A DNA stretch of 64,000 nucleotides from Chitinophagaceae bacterium BSSC1 (GTDB lineage Bacteria; Bacteroidota; Bacteroidia; Chitinophagales; Chitinophagaceae): the NCBI GenBank assembly GCA_002256435.1, contig NKJC01000005.1:62001-126000 (forward strand), read 5' to 3'. Below, in pieces: positions 26,511 to 35,088 of this stretch. Numbering within the stretch: the first letter of the stretch is position 1; the number at the start of each line of letters is the position of its first letter. The position numbers and the translations under genes were made by a program. Under the pieces are notes generated by a model, which saw only the letters and a program-made list of their open reading frames with translations, was not told where the DNA came from and searched no databases.

Positions 26511-28265
26511 TTAAGCCGTGTACTTGCTTTTTCTGCGCCATTGGAAAAATACGCCTAGGATCAGGACCAAGACAAGGGGAAGTCCAATATTGATCACCTG
26601 CCAAAATGTTTTTTCATCTGATAGTTTTTTCTTGTCTAACAAACGAAGCACAAAATCCTTGTTCCTGGTTTCAAACAACTGGTTGCCACTCACCAAATAA
26701 TCCACACTATTGGACAGGAATTCCCGGTTGGCAAAGCGATAATTTTCCATTTGCAATTCACCCATGGGTAATGGACCCGTAGTTTGACTGACTTCATTGG
26801 TCACAATATCGGCGTCAGCCACTACAATTTGTTTACCTGGTTTTACTGCTTGATTCAGAAAGGGTTTACCCGTGGCTTTTTGAATACTATCATTGAGCAC
26901 AGCTGAAACCCGATTCTTGAATAAGGATTGAAACCTACCTTCTAATAAAACTGCTACTGGAATATAACTCTTGTTAAAACTGCGCAGGTCATTTTCATCT
27001 TTCACACTATTTACAGAGACCATGGCAGGAGAACTCAAGCGCCTACTATTGGAATCCGTTGCCAACAAAATAGTTTTGTTGATGCCGGGGGCTTTTACGG
27101 TATCAATACTTGAAGGGAATAGGGGCAACACCCTGTCTAGGTTTTGTGAAATAGGATTCTTGGTTCTTGCAGACAGAAATGGATAATAGGGCCATGGAAC
27201 TCTTTGCATTTTGGGACTACCATCGGCATTTTGTCCAATCACAATGGGCATTTTTGAACAGTTCAAATCTTGTAAGAGGTCTCCATTAATTCTTACCCCA
27301 TATTTGAACAAGAGGTCGTCTAAATCTAGGCCTCGGTCATACGCTGTATACTCAGCCTGATTACGTTTGAGACTGTCTAGCTCGGCGTATAATTTATCTA
27401 TAAACCAAATCACTTTGCCCCCATTCATTACATACTGATCCAGTTTTAATTTGTCTTCTTCAGTAAACTGTTGGGTAGGCTTAACCACTAACATGGCATC
27501 AATCATGGCTGGATCAGGATAGCCTTGTTTTAAGTCAAATACAGCCAAACGGTATTCGTTTCTCAAACGCTCTCCTAGGTCATTGATCCTAAGGTCAATG
27601 GGTTCTCCATTGCCCACCAGATAAGCAATGGTTGGTACTTGTTTGCGTGTTAGTAAATGTATGGCATTGGCAAACTTATATTCCAATAAGGCTTCTGCTG
27701 CGTTACGCGTGGCTTCCTTGTCTTCTTCTGGTTCCGCCACAGTAAGTAAGTCATATTGCTTAAAGACTTTCTTGCTGCTTCTTAAATCAATGGCAATGGG
27801 CTTTTGCTGTTTGTATTGTAGCAAAGCTGATGGGATAATCAATTGTTGCGTAGTCTTGTCTGATTCAGCCGATACAGAAGCCGTTTGTTCAAAAACAACC
27901 CCAAGTCTAGAAAGAGAATCATAGAGTATGGCTTTGGAGGTATCGCTTCTTAAATGCTCCCCTGGTTTTTCAAATTTTACTTGCAAGATATTGCCACCAG
28001 CAATAGACTTGAACTCATTTAATAGGTCTTGTACTGCTTGGTTTAATTTTCGATAGTCTGAGGGTAGATCCCCAGTTAAAAACACCGTGATGGTGACGGC
28101 ACTATCTAAACCCTTTAGTACTTGATGCGTTGAAGGGCTTAGGCTAAATCTTTTTTCTGCAGTTAAATCAGCTCTAAAAGAAACTAGGTTAGCCAAATAT
28201 ACCAGGGCAATAAAACAAGCGGTAAAGAATACCCAAGCATATTTCTGTTGGATGATTTTTTTCAT
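26511..28265 (-). CDS. gldG: Gliding motility-associated ABC transporter component GldG
   Basis: GldG is an inner-membrane component of the GldA-GldF-GldG ABC transporter associated with gliding motility in Bacteroidota. The 584-residue product has a TM helix near the N-terminus (WVFFTACFIALVYLANLVS), a long periplasmic DUF7088/ABC-type-uncharacterised domain (SLSPSTHQVLKGLDSAVTIT, IAYLVGNGEP, VVKPTQQFTEEDKLKLDQYV), and a C-terminal TM helix (INIGLPLVLVLILGVFFQW). It begins 2 bp after the gldF stop. No gldA ATPase is in the window. Gliding itself cannot be concluded: the same proteins occur in non-gliding members. Confidence 0.9.
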   Translation of the reverse strand: MKKIIQQKYAWVFFTACFIALVYLANLVSFRADLTAEKRFSLSPSTHQVLKGLDSAVTITVFLTGDLPSDYRKLNQAVQDLLNEFKSIAGGNILQVKFEKPGEHLRSDTSKAILYDSLSRLGVVFEQTASVSAESDKTTQQLIIPSALLQYKQQKPIAIDLRSSKKVFKQYDLLTVAEPEEDKEATRNAAEALLEYKFANAIHLLTRKQVPTIAYLVGNGEPIDLRINDLGERLRNEYRLAVFDLKQGYPDPAMIDAMLVVKPTQQFTEEDKLKLDQYVMNGGKVIWFIDKLYAELDSLKRNQAEYTAYDRGLDLDDLLFKYGVRINGDLLQDLNCSKMPIVIGQNADGSPKMQRVPWPYYPFLSARTKNPISQNLDRVLPLFPSSIDTVKAPGINKTILLATDSNSRRLSSPAMVSVNSVKDENDLRSFNKSYIPVAVLLEGRFQSLFKNRVSAVLNDSIQKATGKPFLNQAVKPGKQIVVADADIVTNEVSQTTGPLPMGELQMENYRFANREFLSNSVDYLVSGNQLFETRNKDFVLRLLDKKKLSDEKTFWQVINIGLPLVLVLILGVFFQWRRKSKYTA

Positions 28266-28267
28266 GA

Positions 28268-28984
28268 CTATTTCTCCGCGATGTTTTTACGGGTGATCAA
28301 TAAAAACAAGGCCGTAAGCCCTATAAAATAAATGGCATCGCGCAGGTCAATAACTCCCCTACTAATGCTGCGATAGTGAAACTTGATACCAAGAATTTCT
28401 ATATAATAATCCAAACCATTGGAAAACAAGGATAATTTACTAATGGCTTCAAATCCATTATACAATAGAAAAGCTACAAAAGCCCCAGCAATAAAAGCAA
28501 CTACGGTATTATTGGTATAACTACTTGTAGCAATACCAATAGCTGTGAACACGCTTGCCAATAAGCCTAGCCCTAAATAACTACCAATGGTTGCCCCAAG
28601 ATCAATGCCTCCGGTAACACTGAGTGCTTGTAATGAAATGGCATAAATAATGGTAGGAAAGATGGCGGTTAATACAATCAAAAAGGCCCCCAACCATTTA
28701 CCCATGACCAAGGCAGTTGGACTAAGAGGTAGGGTTTTTAAAATTTCAAAACTGCCCAATTTAAATTCATCCGCAAATGTGCGCATGGTAATAGTGGGGA
28801 TCAAGAACAATAATAGCCAAGGTGCCAGACTAAAATAGCCCGCCAAACTAGCATAACCAAAGTCTAACAAATTGGTATCGGGAAAAAGAAAGAGAAAAAG
28901 TCCGTTTAACAACAGATAGACCAACAAAGCCAGGTATCCGGTTAGGCTGCTGAAAAACTGTTGCCATTCTTTTTTACAGATCAT
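28268..28984 (-). CDS. gldF: Gliding motility-associated ABC transporter permease GldF
   Basis: GldF is the membrane-spanning permease partner of GldG. The product has six hydrophobic segments with MRTFADEFKLGSFEILKTLPLS, the hallmark of GldF/ABC-2-type permeases. The frame allows a start at 28990 (MWMICKK), but a TAGTTTTG -7 box lies only 5 bp upstream of it at 28995-29002, so the Met at 28984 (MICKKEWQQFF) is preferred: 238 residues. It heads a gldF-gldG unit. Confidence 0.9.
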   Translation of the reverse strand: MICKKEWQQFFSSLTGYLALLVYLLLNGLFLFLFPDTNLLDFGYASLAGYFSLAPWLLLFLIPTITMRTFADEFKLGSFEILKTLPLSPTALVMGKWLGAFLIVLTAIFPTIIYAISLQALSVTGGIDLGATIGSYLGLGLLASVFTAIGIATSSYTNNTVVAFIAGAFVAFLLYNGFEAISKLSLFSNGLDYYIEILGIKFHYRSISRGVIDLRDAIYFIGLTALFLLITRKNIAEK

Positions 28985-28994
28985 CCACATGCTC

Positions 28995-29002
28995 CAAAAC
29001 TA
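28995..29002 (-). promoter_or_regulatory. Probable -7 box for gldF-gldG
   Basis: Minus strand TAGTTTTG matches TAnnTTTG exactly, preceded at about 20 bp by TTGG as a possible -33 element. The predicted transcript start falls at or beside the first ATG, implying a very short or absent leader. Confidence 0.5.
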
Positions 29003-29094
29003 AATCTTAAAAGCCAATTGAACCAATCTTGGCAAGTTTTGAAACGGGTTTTATGGAATTTATCACATTTGGTGTCTCAATATAAAAAAACGCC

Positions 29095-29502
29095 ATGAAC
29101 CTACGCCTAGCACTCACCGCTGTCTGTCTGTTTGGAATTGGACTTTTTTCCAAGGCCCAAACATCCAAACCAAAGGTTGAAAATGGACCGGACGCCATTC
29201 CTGTTACGGTCAAAAGCACACCAAGGAAGAAAACAACTTCTACAGAAGTGACCAAGTTCACTGCACCTGTTATTGTCAAGGACGGTGACAAAAAAGCACC
29301 ACCCCCACCGCCGCCGCCACCACCAAAAAGAGCGGTGACAAAGGAATTACCGGCTCCACCACCACCGCCCAAACAAGCGGTGAAAAAGGATTTGCCTGCA
29401 CCACCACCGCCTCCACCATTGGAAGCAAGAAAAGCAACAGCCCCTAAAAAAGAATTGCCTCCCCCACCTCCACCTCCTAAAGCTCCCAAGCAAAAGGACT
29501 AA
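29095..29502 (+). CDS. Small secreted proline-rich protein
   Basis: The 135-residue product has a signal peptide (MNLRLALTAVCLFGIGLFSK followed by AQ) and a mature part made of four polyproline blocks of 5-9 prolines. They are separated by basic linkers such as KRAVTKELPA, KQAVKKDLPA and ARKATAPKKELP, giving an imperfect repeat of about 20 residues. No family is recognised. The basic proline-rich tail suggests an extended periplasmic spacer or a wall- or nucleic-acid-binding region, but this is speculation. The plus strand is taken as coding because of the signal peptide; the glycine-rich minus-strand ORF is its mirror. Confidence 0.6.
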   Translation: MNLRLALTAVCLFGIGLFSKAQTSKPKVENGPDAIPVTVKSTPRKKTTSTEVTKFTAPVIVKDGDKKAPPPPPPPPPKRAVTKELPAPPPPPKQAVKKDLPAPPPPPPLEARKATAPKKELPPPPPPPKAPKQKD

Positions 29503-29532
29503 AATGTTAGTTTAGATAAAGTGCAAAAAAAT

Positions 29533-29565
29533 GCCGCTAGGTTGCATCCTAGCGGCTATTTTTAT
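29533..29565. terminator. Bidirectional terminator
   Basis: Perfect arms GCCGCTAGG (29533-29541) and CCTAGCGGC (29548-29556), 6-nt loop, TATTTTTA on one side and an A7 run (T7 on the minus strand) on the other. It sits between the proline-rich gene and iscA, which converge. Confidence 0.9.
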
Positions 29566-29604
29566 TTGCAAATGTAGCTTTCGCTAACAATTCTTAAGTA
29601 AAGC

Positions 29605-29961
29605 TTATACGGCAAAACTTTCTCCACAACCACAACTCCTACTGGCATTGGGATTGTTAAAATAAAAGCCCTTGCCATTGAGTCCATCAGAAAAATCCAA
29701 TTCTGTATTTACTAAGTACAAGAAGCTTTTCAAGTCTGTTACCACTTTTACGCCATTGTCTTCAAAGACTTGATCCATGGGCTTGACTTCATTGTCAAAA
29801 TCCAACTTATAACTCAAGCCGGAACATCCGCCTCCTACTACACCAACACGCAAGAAATAAGAAGCGTCACCTGACACTCCTGCTTCTTCCATGAGTTGAA
29901 CCACTTTTTTCTTAGCCTTCTCGCTTACGTAAATACTATTTTCTAATGCAACTTCTGCCAT
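29605..29961 (-). CDS. iscA: HesB/IscA-type iron-sulfur assembly protein
   Basis: This is an A-type carrier that delivers Fe-S clusters to apo-proteins. The 118-residue product has the three conserved cysteines, one in GGGCSGLSYKL and a CxC pair in SRSCGCGESF near the end, and the NPNASRSCGCG motif. It is the last gene of iscS-iscU-iscA on the minus strand, 35 bp after iscU. The exact subfamily (IscA, ErpA or SufA) cannot be separated from sequence alone, so the symbol rests on the operon. Confidence 0.9.
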   Translation of the reverse strand: MAEVALENSIYVSEKAKKKVVQLMEEAGVSGDASYFLRVGVVGGGCSGLSYKLDFDNEVKPMDQVFEDNGVKVVTDLKSFLYLVNTELDFSDGLNGKGFYFNNPNASRSCGCGESFAV

Positions 29962-29996
29962 AACAAATCTTTTGACGGTACTATTACCGTCAGTGA

Positions 29997-30413
29997 TTAA
30001 TGAATCCTTTCTTCAAACACCAATTGCTCCAAACCATTCTTGGTACGGTAGTCATTGATGGCCGCTTTAATAGCGTCTTCTGCCAATACAGAGCAGTGAA
30101 TTTTTACTGGAGGAAGATTTAATTCTTCTACCAAATCCATATTGTCAATAGCCACTGCTTGGTCTACTGTCTTGCCTTTTAACCACTCTGTTGCCAGAGA
30201 AGAAGAAGCAATAGCAGAACCACAACCAAAGGTTTTGAATTTGGCGTCTGTGATCACACCGGTAGCATCGTCTACTTCAATTTGCAAGCGCATAACGTCG
30301 CCGCATTCTGGAGCACCAACTAGACCGGTACCAACATTCTTTTTTGCCTTGTCCAAAGTACCAACGTTCTTAGGATTGCTATAATGATCGATAACTTTTT
30401 CTGAGTATGCCAT
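29997..30413 (-). CDS. iscU: Fe-S cluster scaffold IscU
   Basis: IscU is the scaffold on which a [2Fe-2S] cluster is built from IscS sulfur. The 138-residue product keeps the three cluster cysteines Cys37, Cys64 and Cys107, with Asp39, and the LPPVK motif at 100-104 that recruits the HscA chaperone (HscA is not in this window). It lies 33 bp after iscS and 35 bp before iscA. Confidence 0.95.
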   Translation of the reverse strand: MAYSEKVIDHYSNPKNVGTLDKAKKNVGTGLVGAPECGDVMRLQIEVDDATGVITDAKFKTFGCGSAIASSSLATEWLKGKTVDQAVAIDNMDLVEELNLPPVKIHCSVLAEDAIKAAINDYRTKNGLEQLVFEERIH

Positions 30414-30446
30414 GGTATTTAATTTATGTGGAAGTGATTTAAAATA

Positions 30447-31664
30447 TTAATGATGTGCCCATTCAATTTTATCCATATCAACACCTTCTTTGAACATTTC
30501 CCAAAGCGGGCTCATATCGCGCAGCTTTAAGACAGTTTCACTGATGGCTTTAATGGTATAATCAATTTGCTCTTCTGTGGTAAACCTACCAAGACCAAAA
30601 CGCAAAGAACTATGTGCCAAGTCATCGCCCAAGCCCAAGGCTTTTAATACATAGCTAGGTTCCAAAGAAGCAGAAGTACAAGCAGATCCAGAAGAAAGAG
30701 CAATATTTTTATTAAAGCCCATCAACAAACCTTCACCTTCTACATACTTGAAAGAGATATTGGTTACATGTGGTAAGCGGTGTTCGCGGCTACCATTCAC
30801 ATAAGCTTCTTCTAATTGCATCAAAGCAGTTTCCAACTTGTCACGCAATTTGCTCAAGCGCTCTGCATCGGCTCCCATTTCTAGTCTGGCCAATTCACAA
30901 GCTTTACCAAATCCAACAATACCAGGTACGTTTAAAGTACCACTACGCATACCACGCTCGTGTCCGCCACCGTCCATTTGGGCAGTAACTTTTACACGTG
31001 GATTTTTTCTGCGTACATACAATGCACCAATTCCTTTTGGACCGTACATTTTATGACCAGTAAATGCCATGATATCAATCCCGTCTTTGTTTACATCAAC
31101 TGGTACTTTACCTACAGCTTGCACCGCATCTGAGAAAAACAACACACCGTGCTTTTTGGCAATGGCGCTGATTTCTTTTACGGGTTGAATTACTCCAATC
31201 TCGTTATTAGCATACATGATGGCAATGAGAATAGTAGTAGGCTTAATAGCTGCTTCTAATTCAGCCAAATTAACCAAACCATCTGCTCCCACTTCTAGGT
31301 AGGTTACTTCTCCACCACTGCGCTCAATATGTTTGCAAGTATCTAAAACCGCTTTGTGTTCAGTAGTACATGTGATAATATGATTTCCCTTGCTAGCATA
31401 CATTTCATATACACCCTTGATACCCAAGTTATCTCCCTCGGTTGCACCAGAAGTAAAGATGATTTCTTTGGGATCAGCACCAATTAACTTGGCTACTTGC
31501 TCACGAGCATAATCAACAGCCTCTTCCGCTTCCCATCCAAAAGGGTGGTTACGGCTAGCCGCATTGCCAAAATGTTCGGTAAAATAAGGTAACATGGTTT
31601 CCAATACCCTTGGATCCATGGGTGTTGTGGCGTTATTGTCCAGATATATGGGTAATTTCAGCAT
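30447..31664 (-). CDS. iscS: Cysteine desulfurase IscS
   Basis: IscS is a PLP enzyme that takes sulfur from cysteine for Fe-S cluster assembly and tRNA thiolation. Signatures are [29 protein letters not shown], the PLP lysine in [13 protein letters not shown] and the active-site cysteine loop [14 protein letters not shown]. The start at 31664 ([11 protein letters not shown]) is chosen; MTM in front is an alternative only two residues longer. It is the first gene of the iscS-iscU-iscA unit, with a TACTTTTG -7 box 30 bp upstream. No iscR is present at this locus. Confidence 0.95.
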   Translation of the reverse strand: MLKLPIYLDNNATTPMDPRVLETMLPYFTEHFGNAASRNHPFGWEAEEAVDYAREQVAKLIGADPKEIIFTSGATEGDNLGIKGVYEMYASKGNHIITCTTEHKAVLDTCKHIERSGGEVTYLEVGADGLVNLAELEAAIKPTTILIAIMYANNEIGVIQPVKEISAIAKKHGVLFFSDAVQAVGKVPVDVNKDGIDIMAFTGHKMYGPKGIGALYVRRKNPRVKVTAQMDGGGHERGMRSGTLNVPGIVGFGKACELARLEMGADAERLSKLRDKLETALMQLEEAYVNGSREHRLPHVTNISFKYVEGEGLLMGFNKNIALSSGSACTSASLEPSYVLKALGLGDDLAHSSLRFGLGRFTTEEQIDYTIKAISETVLKLRDMSPLWEMFKEGVDMDKIEWAHH

Positions 31665-31694
31665 AGTCAAAATGGTTTATTCTAGGTAATAACG

Positions 31695-31702
31695 CAAAAG
31701 TA
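31695..31702 (-). promoter_or_regulatory. Probable -7 box for iscS-iscU-iscA
   Basis: Minus strand TACTTTTG, an exact TAnnTTTG match, 30 bp before the iscS start codon. Confidence 0.55.
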
Positions 31703-31790
31703 TGCCAATAGGTTCTATAAATTTGGGCAGTCAAACCTTGGCCCACACGTTTTTCCTCAATTCGTAAAGCAACCATATTATAAGAGTAAC

Positions 31791-32195
31791 ATGATTAAAC
31801 TAGAACATATTGGAATAGCCGTTAAGGATTTGGAACAATCCATTCCCTTATTTGAAACCCTCTTGAACACCCCCTGCTATAAAACAGAAATGGTTGAATC
31901 TGAACAGGTTGCAACGGCATTTTTTCAAAAAGGAGAGAGTAAAATTGAGCTTTTAGGCAATACCGCACCCGGTGGTGTGATAGAAAAATACCTTGAAAAA
32001 AAGGGAGAAGGCATTCATCACCTGGCATTTGCTGTGAGCGATATTAGGGCAGAAATGGCCCGTTTGGCGGCAGCAGGTTTTCAATTATTGCAAACAGAAC
32101 CCAAGCGCGGGGCCGATAATAAATGGGTTTGTTTCCTGCATCCGAAAACAACCAATGGGGTTTTGATAGAATTGTGCCAGGAAATAGAAGCTTAG
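31791..32195 (+). CDS. mce: Methylmalonyl-CoA epimerase
   Basis: This enzyme interconverts the R and S forms of methylmalonyl-CoA in the propionate/succinate route. The 134-residue product has the glyoxalase-fold signatures KLEHIGIAVKDLEQSIPLFE, GESKIELLGNTAP and EGIHHLAFAVSDIRAEMARL, with the metal-binding His and Glu residues in place. It is divergent from iscS and overlaps the rnc stop by 4 bp (convergent). No mutase subunit is nearby. Confidence 0.95.
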   Translation: MIKLEHIGIAVKDLEQSIPLFETLLNTPCYKTEMVESEQVATAFFQKGESKIELLGNTAPGGVIEKYLEKKGEGIHHLAFAVSDIRAEMARLAAAGFQLLQTEPKRGADNKWVCFLHPKTTNGVLIELCQEIEA

Positions 32196-32899
32196 AGTCC
32201 TAGTTTTTCTACTGCCACTTGTGCGGCTACTTGGCTGGCGTCTTTTTTGTTATAACCCTTGCCTTGTGAGAGAATTTCTCCGTCTAAAACGGCGTTGATG
32301 GTAAAGAGCCTGCGGCTACCTTCCATTTTTTCATGGGCCAGCTCAAAATTCAGGACCTTGCCATTTTTGTTTGCCCAACCAATCAACTTGTTTTTGAGGT
32401 TGATGTCTATGAGTTCTAAGTCATCCACAAACATATGGGGTATCACAATTTGTTTAAGTACCCAGTTACTGGTTTTGGCATAGCCCTTGTCTAAATAAAC
32501 GGCTCCTACCAGGGCTTCCAAAGTATTACCAAAGATCTGACTGCCCTTGAGAGAGTTGTCAAACTTATTGTAGAAAGTCAATTTTTTGAGCCCCATTTTT
32601 AGGGCAATATCATTGAGCTGTTGACGGTTCACCATCTTAGAACGCATCTCTGTTAAAAACCCTTCTCCCTTGTAGGGATAACGTTTAAATAGATAATCAG
32701 CAACTATGGCACTTAACACGGCATCGCCTAAATATTCAAGGCGTTCATTGTTTTCGTCTGCCGTTTCTTTCACAGACCTATGAGATAGCGCAGTTCTGTA
32801 CAGCAAAGCATTACCGGGTTTGATTCCCAGCACATTTTTCAACTGATTTTCAAAAGAAGCTTCTGGTGACTTTTTGAGTAGTTGTTTGAAGAATTGCAC
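32192..32899 (-). CDS. rnc: Ribonuclease III
   Basis: RNase III cuts double-stranded RNA, including 16S/23S precursor rRNA. The 235-residue product has the catalytic signature NERLEYLGDAVLSAIVADYLF and FGNTLEALVGAVYLDKGY, with a dsRNA-binding domain from about residue 165 to the end (GWANKNGKVLNFELAHEK). It is the last gene of acpP-fabF-rnc, 4 bp after fabF, an order seen in many Bacteroidota. Confidence 0.96.
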   Translation of the reverse strand: MQFFKQLLKKSPEASFENQLKNVLGIKPGNALLYRTALSHRSVKETADENNERLEYLGDAVLSAIVADYLFKRYPYKGEGFLTEMRSKMVNRQQLNDIALKMGLKKLTFYNKFDNSLKGSQIFGNTLEALVGAVYLDKGYAKTSNWVLKQIVIPHMFVDDLELIDINLKNKLIGWANKNGKVLNFELAHEKMEGSRRLFTINAVLDGEILSQGKGYNKKDASQVAAQVAVEKLGL

Positions 32900-32903
32900 G
32901 AAC

Positions 32904-34157
32904 CTAAGCTACGTATTTTTTAACAATCACACAGGCGTTATGACCGCCAAAACCAAATGTATTGCTCAATGCTGCATTAACAATGCGTTTCTGTGGCTGA
33001 TTGAACGTGAAATTTAGTTTTGGATCCAAAGTTGGATCATCAGTAAAGTGATTAATAGTAGGCGGAACAATATCATAAATCACACTCTGGATACAGGCAA
33101 TAGATTCTATTACCCCTGCAGCTCCCAAACAGTGACCAGTCATAGACTTGGTGGCACTAATGTTTAAGCTATAAGCATGTTCACCAAATACTTCTGTAAT
33201 GGCTTTTGCTTCAGCTCCATCACCCAAAGGTGTGGAAGTTCCATGTGTGTTAATGTAGTCAATTTCTTCTGGTCGCATACCCGCGTCTTTGAGGGCAGCA
33301 ATCATTACATTGCGCGCACCCAGTCCTTCTGGATGGGGGGCAGTTAAGTGATACGCATCGGCAGTAGCACCGCCTCCTGCAATTTCACAATAGATTTTGG
33401 CTCCGCGTTTAATGGCGTGCTCGTATTCTTCTAATACCAATACACCAGCAGCTTCTCCCATCACAAATCCATCACGGTCTTTGTCATAAGGGCGGCTAGC
33501 GGTTTTGGGATCATCATTGCGTTCGCTCATGGCTTTCATAGCATTGAATCCACCCACACCAGCTTCGCTGATCACGGCTTCTGATCCACCACTAATGATA
33601 ATGTCAGCTTTTCCCAAACGAATATTGTCGCAGGCGGCAATGATTCCATTGGTAGAAGAGGCACAAGCACTCACTACGGCAAAATTTGGTCCACGGAATC
33701 CGTGGCGCATAGAGATTTGTCCAGCTGCAATATCCAAAATCATTTTTGGAATAAAGAAGGGATTGAATCTAGGAGTACCATCGCCCTGGGCAAAATTGGT
33801 TACTTCTTCTTGGAAAGTGCGCAACCCGCCAATACCACTGGCGAATATGACACCAACCCTATCCACATCCACATTTTCTTTGCTGATACCGGCGTCAATA
33901 ACGGCCATATCACTGGCAACTAATGCCAGTTGCGCAAAGCGGTCTAATTTTCTGGCTTCTTTCCTATCCATAAAATTGGTAGGGTCAAAACCTTTCACTT
34001 CACAGGCAAATCTTGTTTTGAATTTGCTGGCATCAAACAAAGTGATAGCATCGGCTCCTGAAACACCGTTCAGAAGATTTGTCCAATATTCCTCCAGATT
34101 GTTTCCAATGGGGGTCAACGCACCAATTCCGGTAACTACTACTCTTTTCAATTGCAT
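32904..34157 (-). CDS. fabF: 3-oxoacyl-ACP synthase II
   Basis: FabF is the condensing enzyme of fatty acid elongation. It shows RVVVTGIGALTPIG, the catalytic cysteine at Cys165 (SACASS), NTHGTSTPLGD and KSMTGHCLGAAG, giving the Cys-His-His triad. Start at 34157 (MQLKRVVVTG); a longer MDM start at 34163 is possible. It lies between acpP and rnc in one transcription unit. Confidence 0.97.
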   Translation of the reverse strand: MQLKRVVVTGIGALTPIGNNLEEYWTNLLNGVSGADAITLFDASKFKTRFACEVKGFDPTNFMDRKEARKLDRFAQLALVASDMAVIDAGISKENVDVDRVGVIFASGIGGLRTFQEEVTNFAQGDGTPRFNPFFIPKMILDIAAGQISMRHGFRGPNFAVVSACASSTNGIIAACDNIRLGKADIIISGGSEAVISEAGVGGFNAMKAMSERNDDPKTASRPYDKDRDGFVMGEAAGVLVLEEYEHAIKRGAKIYCEIAGGGATADAYHLTAPHPEGLGARNVMIAALKDAGMRPEEIDYINTHGTSTPLGDGAEAKAITEVFGEHAYSLNISATKSMTGHCLGAAGVIESIACIQSVIYDIVPPTINHFTDDPTLDPKLNFTFNQPQKRIVNAALSNTFGFGGHNACVIVKKYVA

Positions 34158-34179
34158 ATCCAAAGCCTATTTGAAGTGA

Positions 34180-34220
34180 TAATCCGCCTTTCATGACCAA
34201 AGCCATAGAAAAGCGGATTA
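34180..34220. promoter_or_regulatory. Intercistronic hairpin between acpP and fabF
   Basis: Arms TAATCCGCCTTTC (34180-34192) and GAAAAGCGGATTA (34208-34220) pair over 13 bp with one mismatch, loop 15 nt, with no T run on the minus strand. It may stabilise the acpP transcript or partially terminate, setting the acpP-to-fabF ratio. Confidence 0.55.
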
Positions 34221-34244
34221 AATTATTCCTAGTGAAGGGAGATC

Positions 34245-34481
34245 TTACTTGGCGTGCTCTTCCAGGTAAGCTACAGCCTGTCCAACAGTTGTGATGGTTT
34301 CAGCCTGCTCATCAGGGATAGAGATGTTAAATTCCTTTTCGAATTCCATAATCAACTCTACGGTATCCAAAGAATCCGCACCCAAATCATTGGTAAAAGA
34401 AGCTTCGTTTGTTACCTCTGCTTCGTCTACGCCTAACTTGTCAACTATGATTTTCTTTACTCTTGTTGCGATGTCTGACAT
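34245..34481 (-). CDS. acpP: Acyl carrier protein
   Basis: ACP carries growing acyl chains on a phosphopantetheine arm. The 78-residue product has the attachment Ser37 in [15 protein letters not shown] and is acidic throughout. It is the first gene of acpP-fabF-rnc, with a hairpin between it and fabF. Confidence 0.97.
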   Translation of the reverse strand: MSDIATRVKKIIVDKLGVDEAEVTNEASFTNDLGADSLDTVELIMEFEKEFNISIPDEQAETITTVGQAVAYLEEHAK

Positions 34482-34504
34482 TGTAAAAGTTTTTGTTACA
34501 GGCG

Positions 34505-34512
34505 CAAAAATA
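34505..34512 (-). promoter_or_regulatory. Probable -7 box for acpP-fabF-rnc
   Basis: Minus strand TATTTTTG, exact TAnnTTTG match, 23 bp before the acpP start. Confidence 0.55.
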
Positions 34513-34647
34513 TACTTTTTAGCAAAACCGCCATCTTTTAATGCATTTTTGTTTCCACAACTAAGTACTAATAATTGTTAGTTGTGTTTGATTTTCACGT
34601 TTTTCCATCTAAAAAAGGTTTGCTATCTTGTAGGCTTACTCTAGCTT

Positions 34648-35076
34648 ATGCCTTTACAAATCATTGACCACGGCTCTATTCAACACCAACAAATGGTGGA
34701 ATTGCGTTTTCAAATGCTTCGCAAACCCCTTGGCCTAACTTTTACCAAAGAGGATTTAGAAGCAGAAAAAAATGATATTTTAATAGGTTTTTTTGACGAT
34801 GGTAAGCTAGAAGGTTGCTGTATTTTAACCAAACAGGACGCCAAAACGGTCAAATTGCGACAAATGGCCGTACTTTCTGGACTGCAAGGAAAAGGTATTG
34901 GTAGGGTTTTGATGACTTTTGCTGAAAATATTGCCAGAGACCGAGGCTACCGAAAATTAACCATGCATGCCCGCAAAACAGCCCTTGGCTTTTATGAAAA
35001 ATTGGGATATAGTGTTTCAGGTCCTGAATTTGAAGAAGTGACCATTCCCCATTTTGAGATGGAAAAAGAGTTGTAA
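34648..35076 (+). CDS. GNAT family N-acetyltransferase
   Basis: The 142-residue product has the acetyl-CoA-binding motif A in RQMAVLSGLQGKGIGRVLM (QGKGIG, the R/QxxGxG/A loop) and motif B in LTMHARKTALGFYEKLGY. GNAT enzymes move an acetyl group to an amine; the substrate is unknown. A TATCTTGT -7-like box precedes it. It stands alone, tail-to-tail with the DUF1080 gene (12 bp between stops). Confidence 0.85.
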   Translation: MPLQIIDHGSIQHQQMVELRFQMLRKPLGLTFTKEDLEAEKNDILIGFFDDGKLEGCCILTKQDAKTVKLRQMAVLSGLQGKGIGRVLMTFAENIARDRGYRKLTMHARKTALGFYEKLGYSVSGPEFEEVTIPHFEMEKEL

Positions 35077-35088
35077 GTACAAATATTT

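Noticed and set aside
26511..28984. gldFG as proof of gliding motility
   Set aside because: gldFG occur in non-gliding Bacteroidota, and gldA and the other gld/spr genes are not in the window.
29007..29489. Minus-strand glycine-rich ORF of 160 residues
   Set aside because: It is the mirror of the polyproline codons of the plus-strand gene, which has a convincing signal peptide; the GGG-rich protein has no such feature.
33505..34179. Plus-strand ORF of 224 residues over fabF
   Set aside because: Antisense to a conserved condensing enzyme; no start signals or family features.
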